Source: Vigna angularis (lineage: Eukaryota > Streptophyta > Magnoliopsida > Fabales > Fabaceae). Taken from it: DNA of 64,000 nucleotides. The notes under the pieces were generated by a model that saw only the letters and a program-made list of their open reading frames with translations, ran no database searches and was not told the DNA's origin. The position numbers and the translations under genes were made by a program. Below are positions 1 through 11,995 of this stretch, piece after piece. Location: positions 25,280,825 to 25,344,824 of the forward strand of contig NC_068974.1 in the NCBI RefSeq assembly GCF_016808095.1, written 5' to 3'. The number at the start of each line of letters is the position of its first letter. Positions within the stretch are counted from its first letter, which is position 1.

Positions 1-113
1 TAATTTGTTTTGGTTCTAAGGGATTTTCTCATTTTGCTTTGTTTTGTTTTGTTTTTTGTTTTTCTTTATAACACCCTGTTTTGGTTTGAACATGACCGTA
101 ATGTGTGACACAG

Positions 114-233
114 GAGTGTCTCCATTAACGTCAGGGAGACTGTCTCACAGCAGTGAACCTTTGAGCGGTGGTGCTTCTTTAACTGGAATGGACAGTCCAC
201 CAATCTCTCCTTTTGATGATGTTGTCAAATTAA
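114..233 (+). pseudogene. possible exon fragment, unidentified
   Basis: A pyrimidine-rich stretch ends in ACACAG at about 108-113. It is followed by an open, low-complexity-free reading frame rich in Ser and Pro, reading [15 protein letters not shown] near its start and [10 protein letters not shown] near its end. This looks like an intron acceptor followed by an exon of a plant protein, but I do not recognise the family. The frame decays into AT-rich DNA after about 233 and no partner exon is visible nearby. It could be the last piece of a gene lying to the left, or a captured fragment. Confidence 0.3.
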
Positions 234-283
234 AAGACAAATTAAAATTGTACCAGATTTCTTGTGCATATGACTTAAGACAT

Positions 284-446
284 TAAATTTGATTCAAAAC
301 TAAAATGACTCAAGCAAAGTGATTCCATCGAATAAAATCAGAAAATAAACTTGACTCAAGGTATTAAACACTCAACTAAGCACACAAAAGACATAACAAA
401 ATTTGATTCAAAACTAAAATGACTCAAGCAAAGTGATTCCACCAAA
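284..446. repeat. two direct copies of a ~45-bp sequence
   Basis: A block starting AAATTTGATTCAAAACTAAA occurs at about 284-331 and again, nearly identical, at about 399-446, a period of 115 bp. No coding content is visible. Confidence 0.7.
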
Positions 447-2395
447 AATTAGCCTTAAACAGGCTGAGGTTGTTGACTCTGTTAGTGCTACTGATGATGA
501 TCATCCAGAGTTTCAATTGAAAAGATATGACTACTTTGATTTTGGTAATAAACTTCATTCTTATGTAAAAGATATGCTTCAAGATTGTTGCTAACACCCT
601 CAAAGGTGTAGGCTTGTTGTCTAGGAGTTTTGGTCATTATGATTTTGTTATTCTTAATTGTATCGGTTAGATATTCTGGAAAATATCTTGTCATATTTTT
701 ATTGTATCTTTTAGACAATTTAGAGCATCTTAGATGTACTAGAAGTGGTTTCCTGATTTTGTTTCATTTCCTTATTTAATTTGGATTAAAGTTAAGTAAT
801 AGTACAAATAAGGTTTAGTGTTTCAAATTTTAACACATCTTTATGTGCAAGAATATTCGTAAAATCACCTTTCTATTAATGAAAGACTATTTTTCTCCTC
901 TACCTAAACTATTTTATTTTAACTTGGTGCGCTATGACTCAGTCGTCAAGAGTTCTAACCATGCCACTTCCATTCCTTGAAAAAGAATGACTTTAAGGAG
1001 AAGGTAAGGTGAACCTGTACACTGTGGTACAAGAGTGCATGCTCTTTACTATCATTGTCTCTGCAATTGTATTCTTTGGATGCCTTTGTGGTGTTTGTTT
1101 TTTCTGGGTTCTACCCTTTATCCCCTTTCCTGGATGTCTGTTCTTCGAACATTCTTATGTTGTTTGCTTACCTTTTTAAAGCATGATCTTTGCTCATTTC
1201 CCTTTCTGATTTGTTGTTGTTGTATGTTCATGACACAGAGAAACACTAGTTGTTTACAGTTCAAATTAAAGACGAGTAAGAAGATTGGTTGTTTCCAGAT
1301 TTCAAAGGTTAAACACTACCTACCTGTGAAATTATTCTACAAACATTAAGAAATAATGACTTTGAACAAATGAACCTGTGAAATTTTTCATTTAAATTTA
1401 GGCTTTGGTAGGAATACAATTACCATAAATATTGACTCTTTACTAGCTATGTTGTGGAATGAAAACGAGATGAAAAGAGCAAGAAGAACCTTGTACCTGT
1501 ATCGTGGACCTTGTAAGTTGTTCAACAAGTACTTGTTTCTAAAACAATATATTGTGAGAAAGCATATTCATAAGATGTTGCTATTGGGGGACATAAAGAC
1601 AAGGTTCTTTCAAATTGATATAGTTTATGATTAAGTGAGTGAATAATGGAAACCATGAGGTGTTGTGGTGACAGTGGATTTAGTGATATTAGGAGACAGA
1701 GGGGGCAATCAACAGTGATGTTTCTTCTACCTTGGAAATTGATTTCATAGCATAATGAAAACATTACAGCATATAAGTTCTGGTGCTTCTATTGGGTTGG
1801 TGGCTTGTATTAGGAGTAGAGAAGGGAAAAGGGTTCTTAAGGAGTTTATTAAGGAGTAAGGGGAGCAATATTGGAATCACATGTTAATTGTATGGCTGGG
1901 AAGGTGATTCTTCTTGTCTCCTGTGTTTTTTTTTTCTGCATGCATCTGCACCTTAAACAACATTTCGTTTCAAGAACAATGTACCTAGCAAACATATTTT
2001 CCCATAGACAGCATAACAGAGGCTAGAAAGTCGTGATAAATACATTTACACGTTGCACATAGGATGTTCAAATAAAACATTTGTCTGTATCCATTAAATT
2101 CGCAAGTCTCTGTAAGGCTCTTCCATTCCTTTCACTTAATTTTCCTACTTTTTTCTTACTTTTCTTTTTCTGCATTCTCTTATTTCATTCTCCACGAGGC
2201 TGATGACATGCATGCTCATCCAACACAATTTTTCTTTTTCCCTTCTCTTTGCTCCTTTACTTATGGTTGGAGCATTACATCATTGATGCACATAAGTGAT
2301 TTCCCCGAGTGACAACAACTATCAATGGTCAATTTATAATAGAGATATGTATGTTTGTGATTCCTTATTAGGTATATATATCCATACACACACAC

Positions 2396-2396
<1 letters not shown>
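447..2396. other. intergenic DNA without recognisable gene
   Basis: AT-rich DNA. Short open frames at about 1035-1349 and 1449-1634 have no motif I recognise and no convincing exon borders. I see no transposon ends. Confidence 0.5.

Positions 2397-2463
<67 letters not shown>
2397..2463. repeat. (AT)n microsatellite
   Basis: Uninterrupted TA dinucleotide run of about 65 bp, preceded by a short CA-rich stretch. Open frames that translate it as repeated Tyr-Ile are artefacts. Confidence 0.95.
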
Positions 2464-2466
<3 letters not shown>

Positions 2467-3957
2467 TAAAATATATATACATATATAGCAGAAAAATAAA
2501 AACCACTAAAAGTCTCTGTCCCCATGGACATATCCCCTTACTTTCTAGTCTATTCTTTGTGAAGGCCCAACTTTTAACAACTCTGTGTGGTCCTTTACAA
2601 TGTTCGCATTTTTTATCGGTGATCATGTGTTAGTGGCAATTCTGTCCTTGTACGTGGTCCACACGTACGCTGTTCAACCAAATGGAGAAAAAGAAAGTAG
2701 CATTTCTCTGACCTTTAATCTTAAGCAAATATTTAACTTGTATTAACAAGCAAATATTTTAGTTCTTTCTTTCTGGAGTTTTAAGATTTTTAACTTTTAG
2801 ATTTCAAATGTTCAGAAAGGAACTGTTCAACTGGCCTGTATCTATAACTTATTTTATGATTTATATATATACCTGCACTCAGTTCAGCAGCCTCCATGGA
2901 AAAACTTCAAGTTTTACATGATTGGGAGAAATAAATGACATTGTTTTTAGATAAATATATGCATGGATAATCTGGCTAACGTGTTAAGTAATGGTGAGTA
3001 AACATCTAATTAACTGTCAGTTGATATTTAGATAGATAAAGAAAAAAAAAGAGTTCTAAAAAGGTTGGTAATAGGATTTGATAAAACAATTAATGAAATG
3101 TTTAAAGTGATAAATATCGTAAGTGTTGTGATATATACATAGGCTTATTAATCTTTACTTTGCAGCCGATATAATTATGTTTTATTGCAAAGATATCTAC
3201 ATAGGCTTATTAATCTTCGTTGGAAGAAACCGGTTTTGTTTTGAGTTGTTATCCTTTAGTGAGACTGAAATCATTGCGTAATTCTGTATTTTCTTTTCTT
3301 GGTATCTGATAAAACACTTGTTTATATAAAACTCTTTGTTTCCGTAAAAGTTAACATTTTTCTGAGCCCAAAGGTTTTATTTTGCTGGCATGGAGACAAT
3401 GAAGGAGAGACAGTGAAGGAGATAGTGAAGTATGCCACTATAATTATTATAGGTATCTTCATTGACATCACAAGTCAATGAAATGAAGACAATCATTACA
3501 CTTTTGTTGTAAAATTATCAAGGTCCATTGTCTTCACAATTAAGGTCCATTGTCTTCACAATTTGCAGTATTTCAAAGATCATCGGTAATAATTGTTAAA
3601 TTTATTTGTATGATTTTTTTATTAAATATATTATCGACTAACTATTATGTTATATTGTAGGTATCTGATTAAGGGAGTGAGCCAAACAATGGATGTAATG
3701 AAGAGAAAATTAGATATTGTTACTGAATACTTTTATGAGTCATACTTTTAGTATTGAACATATGTAATGAACCTCTTTCTTTTTAATTTTTATGTATGAA
3801 CAATTAGTTGTATGAATGATATTAGGTTGAACAATGTAGTTTATTTTATACAATATTATTAAATTTTAGTTCATATTAATTTATTGTTTGTTTTGTCAAT
3901 AACACCATTTTTATTATAATCTAATTTTATTACAATAAAAAAAATGAACTATACAAA
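2464..3957. other. intergenic DNA with small direct repeats
   Basis: No gene is seen. The phrase ACATAGGCTTATTAATCTT occurs twice (about 3136 and 3200). A 22-bp unit beginning AAGGTCCATTGTCTTCACAA occurs twice in tandem at about 3520-3563. Confidence 0.5.
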
Positions 3958-4329
3958 TTCTCGGCGGTTTTAAAACCTCGGTAAACTAAACCATCAAAAG
4001 TAGGGGCGGTTTTGAGATAACCCCGGCTAGTTCCGGCAGTTTTTGAGTAGCCCCGCTATTCCCGACGGTTTTCATAAAGCCCCAACTAATTCCGGCGGTT
4101 TCTACAAAACCCCTGGAAATTCCGGCGGTTTCTACAAAACCTCTGGAAATTCCGGCGGTTTTTGAGAACCCCCGCTAATACTGGCAGTTTTTTCAGAACC
4201 GCCGGTACTTGCTTGGCGACGGACGTTTTCCCACCGATTTTTCCAACCGCGGGAAATATGATTTGCGGGGGTTAAAATCGCCAGTAATATTTTAAAAAAC
4301 TCCCGGTAAAAATACAGATTTTTGTAGTG
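3958..4329. mobile_element. terminal fragment of a CACTA-type element
   Basis: The stretch ends in TTTTTGTAGTG, the reverse complement of CACTACAAAAA, a common CACTA-superfamily terminus. Before it lie about eight short GC-rich repeats of the form GGCGGTTT-n-AACCCC in an otherwise AT-rich region, which resembles CACTA subterminal arrays. I cannot find a matching left terminus or target-site duplication, so this is probably a broken end or a degenerate short element. Confidence 0.5.
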
Positions 4330-5200
4330 ATTAATCACGGATGGTTATTTTATAAGAGCTAACTTAATTTAAGTCACTTATTATAAGTTTAAAAAATTGT
4401 AATCTTGTCCAACTCATAAATTAATAAATTAAATGGTTGACTAACTTAAATACAATTATTTTTTAAAATTAATATACATTTTTTAAATATTTATAATATT
4501 ATATTAATAAATAATGATATTTCGATTTAAATAAGTCAATATATAAAATAAATTTATATTGATTATGAACAAAGTGGAATACTCATTCGTACATATACAT
4601 ATATTCTTTAAAAAAAATCATTAAATTAAAGCCTCCAAATTGTATCAATTAATTTTTTCATTGAGAGACCAAATTTTACGATTTATGTTCATGATGCACT
4701 TGAGTTTTCCTGTAATGCATAAAAGTATTTATTTTTTATGATGAACTTTTGTATCAAATTACAATAATGGGAAATATATTAATTTTTTTTTTAAAAAGCC
4801 ATAATTTACCTTTCAGGAGTTTCTCTAATCTTATCCAAAACACGTCACCATAATTTCTTGAATTTTAAAGAACTAAAAACAAAGTATAATATATATTATA
4901 GGATAAAAGATTGAATAAGTAACACTACAAAATAAAACTGAAATAATCAAAATTCATTAATAATGATTGGTTTTCGACAACGTATTAATAATATATATTT
5001 GCAATCTGTTTTTTTTTTTCACATAGTTTTCTCTTTTGTGAAAGCATGGTTAAATGTTGATAGTCAATGAGAGGCTACAATTCCATCAATTCTTGGGACG
5101 TCGGTTGTTATCTATGCAAATAAATCAGCATTGTCCATAACCCCTACCTATCAAGTTTTCTTCTTGTTCTCCTACTACCCTATCTTCCACATCAGATCCT
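4330..5200. other. AT-rich DNA, nothing recognised
   Basis: Very AT-rich. No open frame with a recognisable motif and no terminal repeats were seen. Confidence 0.5.
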
Positions 5201-5250
5201 CCACCAAGGCAAAATTCTAGGTCACTCCAACTGGTTCTATCCTGATGTCA

Positions 5251-5510
5251 TTACCTAATTGGAGGTCGAGGATTCTCCATTATGATGGCCTTAATCGACT
5301 CCACTTGCTCAACGTTATTAATACTAAGTGAAGGGGTCAGGAGCCATAGACTCGCAATGTAACACTCATTGGCAGCCTTGTGGTTCCCATGAATTATGAT
5401 GATGTTCCCAGATGTTGAAGGGAACTTCATAGCTAAGTATGGGGTGATCATTATTCCTCCCAACATATTCAACATATTCAACGATGGGCGCCCTAGCAGA
5501 ACATTGTAGA
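5251..5510 (-). pseudogene. Ty3/gypsy protease-region fragment
   Basis: Read on the minus strand the DNA gives YNVLLGRPSLN, then MLGGIMITPYLAMKFPS and, further on, a segment containing ANECYIASL. This is the hallmark layout of the aspartic-protease end of plant gypsy gag-pol (LLGRP, followed by LKFP and the AREC..SL motif). Only about 85 residues remain and the fragment stops in AT-rich DNA on the left. The next gypsy element (LTR from 5547) abuts it on its upstream side, so the fragment is the older of the two. It has no function of its own. Confidence 0.65.
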
Positions 5511-5546
5511 CGTACTTGCGATAATGACCAAGTACCTGACTAGTAT

Positions 5547-6290
5547 TGATAACAACCTCCTTAGCTAGGTTGGGCCAAAGCTAGGTGATGTGCATGGAGG
5601 GGTGTTCCTTGGATGAATGGTGCGGAAATGTGGTGGTAAATGTTCAAGGATGATGAGCTAATGTATGAATGGTGTAGAAGTTCAAAGCCTCTAGGAGATA
5701 TGGTGGTGGTGGTATAGTGTTTGGTGGCTCCAAGAGAGATTAGGCCAACTCAAGGAGGAAGGTGACTAGAGGAGCCTCATGGGTTGCTCTAGTCTTGATC
5801 TAAGATGAGTAGTATGGCCAAAAATGGGCAACATAACATTACTCAACATCAAAGATGAAATACAAGGGTGGAGACACCTTTATTTATAAGCCAAGGGTTT
5901 CTCCTTCTAACCCTAAAAGCATGATCTCCCACCTTTGCTCTCATTGGCCAAAAATGAGGCCTTCTAAGGAGTGGACAAGTGTCCACAAATCCTCTCCAAT
6001 GATGGGAGGACATGTGGCCACTCACAAAACACAATCTTCTTCATTCCTAGAGTGTCATGTGGCCACTACTAAAAGCAAAAACTCTCCACTCCTAAGGTGC
6101 CATGTGGCTACCTTTTAAAAAGTAAATCCTTTCCAATGGAAGCATGACACATGGCACATACTTTCCACTTGGTTTGGATGTCTAACTTTTAAGGAAAATC
6201 CTATGCTACTTAGGCCTTAATACAAGCCTTAAACAAACCTACACTACATGGCCTATAAATTCCTACACTACTCTTCAATCCATGCTCCAT
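5547..6290 (-). mobile_element. 3' LTR of minus-strand gypsy element (right edge approximate)
   Basis: The first ~330 bp match 9741-10074 closely, which defines an LTR pair. Seen on the minus strand, a TATA box (CTTATAAATAAAGG) lies at about 5876-5889, so U3 lies to its right and R/U5 to its left. The LTR left edge is TGATAACAACC, matching TGATGGCAACC at 9741. Three short repeats of CATGTGGC occur in U3 at about 6010-6110. The right edge cannot be fixed because the partner LTR is truncated; about 6290 is a guess. Confidence 0.65.
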
Positions 6291-6695
6291 GATGGCCCCA
6301 AAGGTGGCCCACAAGGTAGAGTTGATGTCATCTTCATGGATGACTTCCACTCTCTTGAAAGTGCTTGACCATGGCTAGGGGATTTGCCATCATTCCCTAT
6401 CTCTTGAAAAGGATTTGCCCTCAAATCTTCAACATGGAACAAGGCAAACTTCCTTATCTTCTTTGGAGTTTTGTGTGCTTCTCCATCAAGGTCAAATACC
6501 CATTTTATAACACAAGTTAGAACAAATGTTATAATAGTGAGTAAATGAAGAATATAGCTCCCAACAATGATACACCTTAAATCAAATGAATGATCAAGGT
6601 CTTGAAGAGTAAGAGCATCTTTGAAGCTTTTATTTGTCTTGTATTGGATGTATATGTTTGAAAGACTATCCATTCCAACACAAGACTTAATTTTT
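6291..6695 (-). mobile_element. gypsy internal 3' region with duplicated segment
   Basis: The minus strand carries a second, divergent copy of the end of the neighbouring gag-like frame: the segment reading EDLRANPFQEIG parallels EDLRTILFKREG at about 6715. Each is followed by a GATGGCATATCC-like sequence. This points to an internal duplication, or to a 3' untranslated region derived from coding DNA. No complete gene is present. Confidence 0.4.
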
Positions 6696-7807
6696 TTAGG
6701 GATATGCCATCATACCCTCCCTTTTGAAAAGGATTGTCCTCAAATCTTCTTGTTCTTTTATGACAAAAGCTTTTTTCCTATTATTGGTTAATTTGTGTAT
6801 CTTTCCATTAGGATCAAAGATCCATATGCAAGTGTCATCAAACACAAAACCAATAATCTTTTGAGCCACAAACAACATGTATCTAGATGAAAGATTTAAA
6901 TAAGACCTTATGCTAATTTTAAAAGAATTTACTTGAAAACTTTGAAGGTCTACTCCACAAAATTGTTTGTGTTTACTTTGAGTTAATTGACTCCTAGAAG
7001 GTAACATCAACTCAAAGTTTGATTTGGAAAAATTTAAGTTAAAAATAGTGGGAGGTAAAAAAGAAGTTGAAAATTTTTCAAAATTAAAAGTTGGAGTTAT
7101 GAAAGAGGGTTGGATGTTTTGAGAAAAGTTCAAGGATTGGAAATTTCCCTTCATCATCTTAGTCTTAATCTTAATTGTGAAAGTGGTAGAGGGCTTTGGT
7201 AACTCTTCCTTTTCTTCTCTTATCTCAATCTCTTCTTTTTCTCTCCTTTCTTTCTCATTCCTTTCTTTTATCTTTTTCTCTTCATACTCTCTTCTTCTTT
7301 CCTCCTCCTTTTTCTCTCTTCTTACTTGCTCCTCTTTCTCTCTTTGTTCTTTCTCTCTTTTCTCATGCTCCTTTTTCTCTCTTTGTTCTTTCTTCCTTCT
7401 TTTGTCTTCATCTCTACTTCTCTTTATCTTCCTTAAATCTTTTTGGACTTTTTCTTGTTTTTCATTAAGGATTTTAAGCTCTTCTTCTAAGGTAGCAAGA
7501 TATTGTTTTCTTTCAACTCTTTCTTTCTTTTCTATCTCTCTCATCTCATGCATGCTCTCAAGTCACACCAATCTTTAATTGGAGATTTTCTACCTTTCTC
7601 AACCTTAGATTGTCTTTGATTCCACCATTCACTTGCATGTCCTAGAAGCCTAGAGATGCATAAACTAAGTATATGATATTTACCATGCCTAACTAGGAAT
7701 GGATGAAGTTCTTCTATTCTTTTCTCCCATGCTAGGTATGATAATGCACTAGTATTCTCACCAAAAAAGGTCACTTTTAGCTTTAGAATGTAGCTCAACC
7801 TCACCAT
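6696..7807 (-). pseudogene. gypsy gag-like gene with long coiled coil, frameshifted
   Basis: The upstream part (7807 to about 7541) encodes a retrotransposon Gag N-terminal domain: VTFFGENTSALSYLAWEKRI, then LCISRLLGHASEWWNQ and WCDLRACMR. In another frame (7553-6696) follow about 110 residues made almost only of Glu, Lys and Arg, a strong predicted coiled coil, and then a Ser/Phe/Asn-rich tail with the cysteine-poor segment FVFDDTCIWIFDPNGKIHKL. The shift between frames near 7545 breaks the gene. Gag would form virus-like particles in the cytoplasm. No protease or polymerase follows, so the copy is non-autonomous. Confidence 0.6.
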
Positions 7808-9725
7808 GACTTAAATGCAAGCTAGTATAGAAACTCATTTGTTTTAAAAGAGTTTTGAAAAACAATTTTCACAAAATAATCCTGGACATTTTTAAGATTT
7901 TCAAAATGGCTTATGCAAACAAACTTAGTATTTCAAATAAAATTCCTTAAGAGACTTAAGTTCACTTCCAGGAAAGAGAGATGAATCACTATGGATTGCT
8001 TAGAAACCAAGTCTTTCCTAGCCAAAGCTTACCTCAAGTTCTCTTGTACCAAACTTCTCAAAGGGATTTAAACTTGAAATAAAATTTGACACACACTAAA
8101 CTATCACAATTAAAGAAAGCAATAAATCTAAACTATGCGGCCTAATGATGAATTATAAGGAACTTTGGTTCCCTCTTACCCATCAACTACAAATTTCGCT
8201 TAAATAATAAATGTTCAATGTTCTTGTTAGGACAAACCCCTAACAAGTAAAGAATACAAGTCTAAAAAGGAAAACAACTACAATTTTACAATTCCAAGAA
8301 AATGCACACAAATCTCTCTTTCTCATCAAGTGTATACTCTCTTGTTTTTTGTTTTAGACCAAGACTTTAAGCTTCCCTTCAAGGCTTCTTCACCTTTGGA
8401 TGTTGCTCACTGTTTTAGGCTATTATTCCCATGATCCTCACGTTTTTTTACCATCTAAAGACCTACACCACAAGTTAACACCACTAAAGCCAAAAGGAGT
8501 CCAAGGAAAAAGCAAGAAAAGGTCTAAAATGAACAAAGTCTCTTCAAAAGGAGTTTTACTTTAACAAAACCATGAATGTTTAGAAGACAATCAAGCAATT
8601 AAATGGTAAGAAAGAAAGGTTAGCACAACAAAAGGAGTTACCTAAAGAAAGGCACTAGAATGGATCACAAAAAACCAAAACTACTACAAAAACACAAGGT
8701 ACTTTTGTTCTTTTGCAAGCTAGACCAAATGGTGCACTAAGACAACCTTTTTAGGTCATCATGGTTGCTGGAACAGCATCTAGGGATGTGAGTTTCAGCT
8801 CCCAAATCAACATCAAAGTGCTCACACAAAAGTTGGTTACATATGGTACATGTATGTGCTTTTACTTTTACTTTTTTGCTTTTGCTTTTTGTACTTTTTG
8901 TCTACTTTTCTTTTGTACCTTTTGTCTCTTCTTTTTTTTTTTGAAATTTTTAGCACAAACACACACCAAATTAGATCTCAAACCTGGAATGTTACAAGGA
9001 CTTTCAAGTTCATATAAGCTTATAGCACCAAAATGAAGAAAACCTACTAGAATCAAATATAGCATGAAACACAAAATGTGACATAATGGAAACCTAACTA
9101 TATGAACTTGTTCATGATCTAACAACAAGTATGAACTCAAATATATAAAATAAAAGCACTCAAAGGCACTCAAATGAAACAGTTTTGAAATTTACTCAAA
9201 CATGTATTTTTGGTGATTTTTCAAAGGTTAAACATGGAAGTAAAGACATGTAAAGGACTAAACATGACTCTAGACAACATGGATGGATTCAAAAATAAAA
9301 ATGACACAAAATAAGCATATAAGACCAAACAAAAGAGCAAGGAATGACTCAAAAAAATGAAAATACACAAAAGAGTAGCCAACACTATCAAAAACGAACT
9401 TGAAAAACGCTAATGACAACATCCTGCCAGCTTTGACCTTTACTGAGTGTTTTACTTATAACTTTCTGCACAGAACTCCAAACGAAGTGATTCATTTTTT
9501 GTTGAAAAGTAGACTCAAAGGGCTTTCATTTGAATATTTTTACGTATTTTTTGGACAACTGAGCTAGATGTAGTTTAAGTTTGAAAATTGTCACAATTTG
9601 CTGCCAGAACAAATGATAAATGAAAAAAAATAAAACACAACAAGACAAGTAGGGAAATAACATCAACAACAAGGAACAATAAAGGATAGATAAGGACCAA
9701 AAGACTTAGCTCTTGAAGAACCAAA
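7808..9725 (-). mobile_element. gypsy 5' leader
   Basis: DNA between the primer-binding site (9726-9738) and gag. It is AT-rich with long A- and T-rich tracts, and no open frame has a recognisable motif. A leader of about 1.9 kb is long but not unheard of in plant gypsy elements. Confidence 0.5.
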
Positions 9726-9738
9726 GCTCTTGATACCA
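9726..9738 (-). promoter_or_regulatory. retrotransposon primer-binding site
   Basis: The minus strand reads TGGTATCAAGAGC. This is close to TGGTATCAGAGC, the sequence complementary to the 3' end of initiator methionine tRNA used by many plant LTR elements. It lies 2 bp inside the LTR edge at 9741, as expected. Confidence 0.8.
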
Positions 9739-9740
9739 AA

Positions 9741-10074
9741 TGATGGCAACCTCCTTAGCTAGGTTGGGCCAAAGCTAGGAGATGTGCATGGAAGGGTGTT
9801 CCTTAGATGAATTATGCGGAAATGTGGTGGTAAATGTTCCAAGGATGATGAGCTAATGTATGAATGGTGTAGAATCTCAAAGCCTCTAGGAGATATGGTG
9901 GTGGTGGTATAGTATTTGGTGGCTCCAAGAGAGGTTAGGCCAACTCAAGGAGGAAGGTGACTAGAGAGGCCTCATGGGTTGCTCTAATCTTGATCTAAGA
10001 TGAGTAGTATGCCCAAAAATGGGCAACATAACATTACCCAACATCAAAGATGAAATACAAGGGTGGAGACACCT
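9741..10074 (-). mobile_element. 5' LTR of gypsy element, truncated
   Basis: Near-identical to 5547-5880. It stops abruptly at about 10074, just before the point where the TATA box would be, so U3 and the promoter are lost. The junction coincides with the first base of the tandemly duplicated unit at 10075. The element therefore cannot be transcribed from its own LTR. Confidence 0.75.
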
Positions 10075-10232
10075 ATCTATATTCACTTTTTTATATGATT
10101 ATTCCTTTAATACTCTTTTATATGTAGTAAATTCTCTATAGTTGCAACTCTATTGCGAAAACTATGACTGTAATTTTACAAAGCTAAGATATGCAACTCA
10201 CTACCCATCGCCTATATTTCTCATACAATCGT

Positions 10233-11490
10233 CACTAATGCAACTAAGGGATATTGCCTCGGTTGTTTTGGGTTTATAACAGCGATTCTACAACCGAGGT
10301 ATATTCATGCAAGGTAAAAAGTCAAGACTTTTTGCCTCAGGTCAAAAAACCTGAACTAGTAACGCGATTAAAAAAATAAAAAATTGGGTCTCTTGACTTG
10401 GTTCTAATTTGAACCGAGGTCGTAGACCCTTAAAATTAATTAATTAAAGGGTTTATTGCCTCGGTTGGATCTAGAACCGAGGTAATAAACTCTTTTTTGC
10501 CTCAGTTTTTACCAGAATCGCGGTCTAAAGTATATATATTTTTTAAAAAAATTATTATTTCTGTATCACATAAACCATATGAAAAAATCGCAGAAACACA
10601 AACAAACGCAGAAAACATTGTTTTCTATTTATCGGGAATATTTTTTTTTTCAAACTTTAAAAAAATATTTAAAATAGTTACATTTTAAATTTTGAAGTGA
10701 ATTTTTGTGCAGGGTTTTCATGATCTTTTGGTTCTTCATACAAATTTTCATTTCATTTAGAGTTCGTTTGAGCATACTCTCAGTTTTACATATACCTATA
10801 TTTTGATGTGTATGGAGTATGAAGAACACTCAATCAAACGAAAACTTGAAAAACATAAAGCGAAACTAACCTTGAAGGTGAGTTTGGGGATGAAACGAAA
10901 CAGAATGAACATCCTAAAGCGTCTAGTCGAAGAGCGGAAAAACTCCTGTGGACAAAATCAATCGGTCAAGACAAAAGAAAATCATACCTAAGCATTTAAT
11001 CAAAGTAAAATGAAAGAAAAAAAGCAAGAAAAGTTGAAGAGGAAGGTTACGAAAATGGAAGAAAGAGAGCAGCGACGCACACCACACACATAAAAGCTTC
11101 TATTTGAAAATGCATTTGTTCGCAAAATATATCCCTAAACAGATGTTATTACCTCGATTATTTTTTTAACCGAGGCAATAAGGGTCTATAACCTAGGTTC
11201 TATATTGAACCGATGCCTAAACCTTCTAAAAAATATTTCAGTTACTTTATGCCTTGGTTCTCTAAACAACCGAGGCATATACCTTTGCCAAAAATTACAA
11301 AAAAGGCACCGCACCAGTTTCAGGCATCGGTTCTATTTGATCTGAGGCATATACTTTTGCCGAAATTTACAAAAATGCCTTTGTGCTAGTTTGAGGCATC
11401 AGTTCTTTTTGAACCAAGACATATACCTTTGCAAAAAATTACAAAAATGCCATCACGCCATTTTTTGCTTCGCTCCAACTAAACAAGTGT
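10233..11490. mobile_element. palindrome-rich CACTA-like element, copy 1
   Basis: The element begins CACTAATGCAAC and carries repeated near-palindromes such as GCCTCGGTTnnnAACCGAGGYA at both ends (about 10255-10480 and 11150-11420). This is the subterminal-repeat style of CACTA elements, and the same TCGGTT..AACCGAGG words occur in the CACTA element at 45277-46892. I cannot find a clean TAGTG right end or a TSD, so the assignment and the right border are tentative. Confidence 0.45.
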
Positions 11491-11504
11491 CAAATGCACG
11501 AGTT

Positions 11505-11607
<103 letters not shown>

Positions 11608-11995
11608 GGTGAAAAAGATTATATTAATTTATTTCTAAATTTTGAAAAATAAAATATATTACATTTAAGATATGGATGAGTTCTAATTTCTTATTTAAGT
11701 TTAAAAATTAAAAATTGATTTAACCCTTTATAATACAAATATAATAATATCATTATTTTGCGAGCATATAAGAAAAAGCTTACACAACCCTTTTATAACT
11801 AGCTATTCACTTTATGAGTTATGTCTTAAACTTTCAAATCTATATTCACGTTTTTATATGATTATTCCTTTAATACTCTTTTATATGTAGTAAATTCTCT
11901 ATAGTTGCAACTCTATTGCGAAAACTATGACTGTAAGTTTACAAAGCTAAGATATGGAACTCACTACCCATCGCTTATATTTTTCATACAATCGT

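Noticed and set aside
2261..2626. Open frame with long Tyr-Ile repeat
   Set aside because: Produced by the (AT)n microsatellite. The same applies at 11391-11612, 49577-49771 and 56458-56731.
7177..7578. Plus-strand Ser/Leu/Phe-rich open frames
   Set aside because: Antisense of the Glu/Lys/Arg-rich gag coiled coil.
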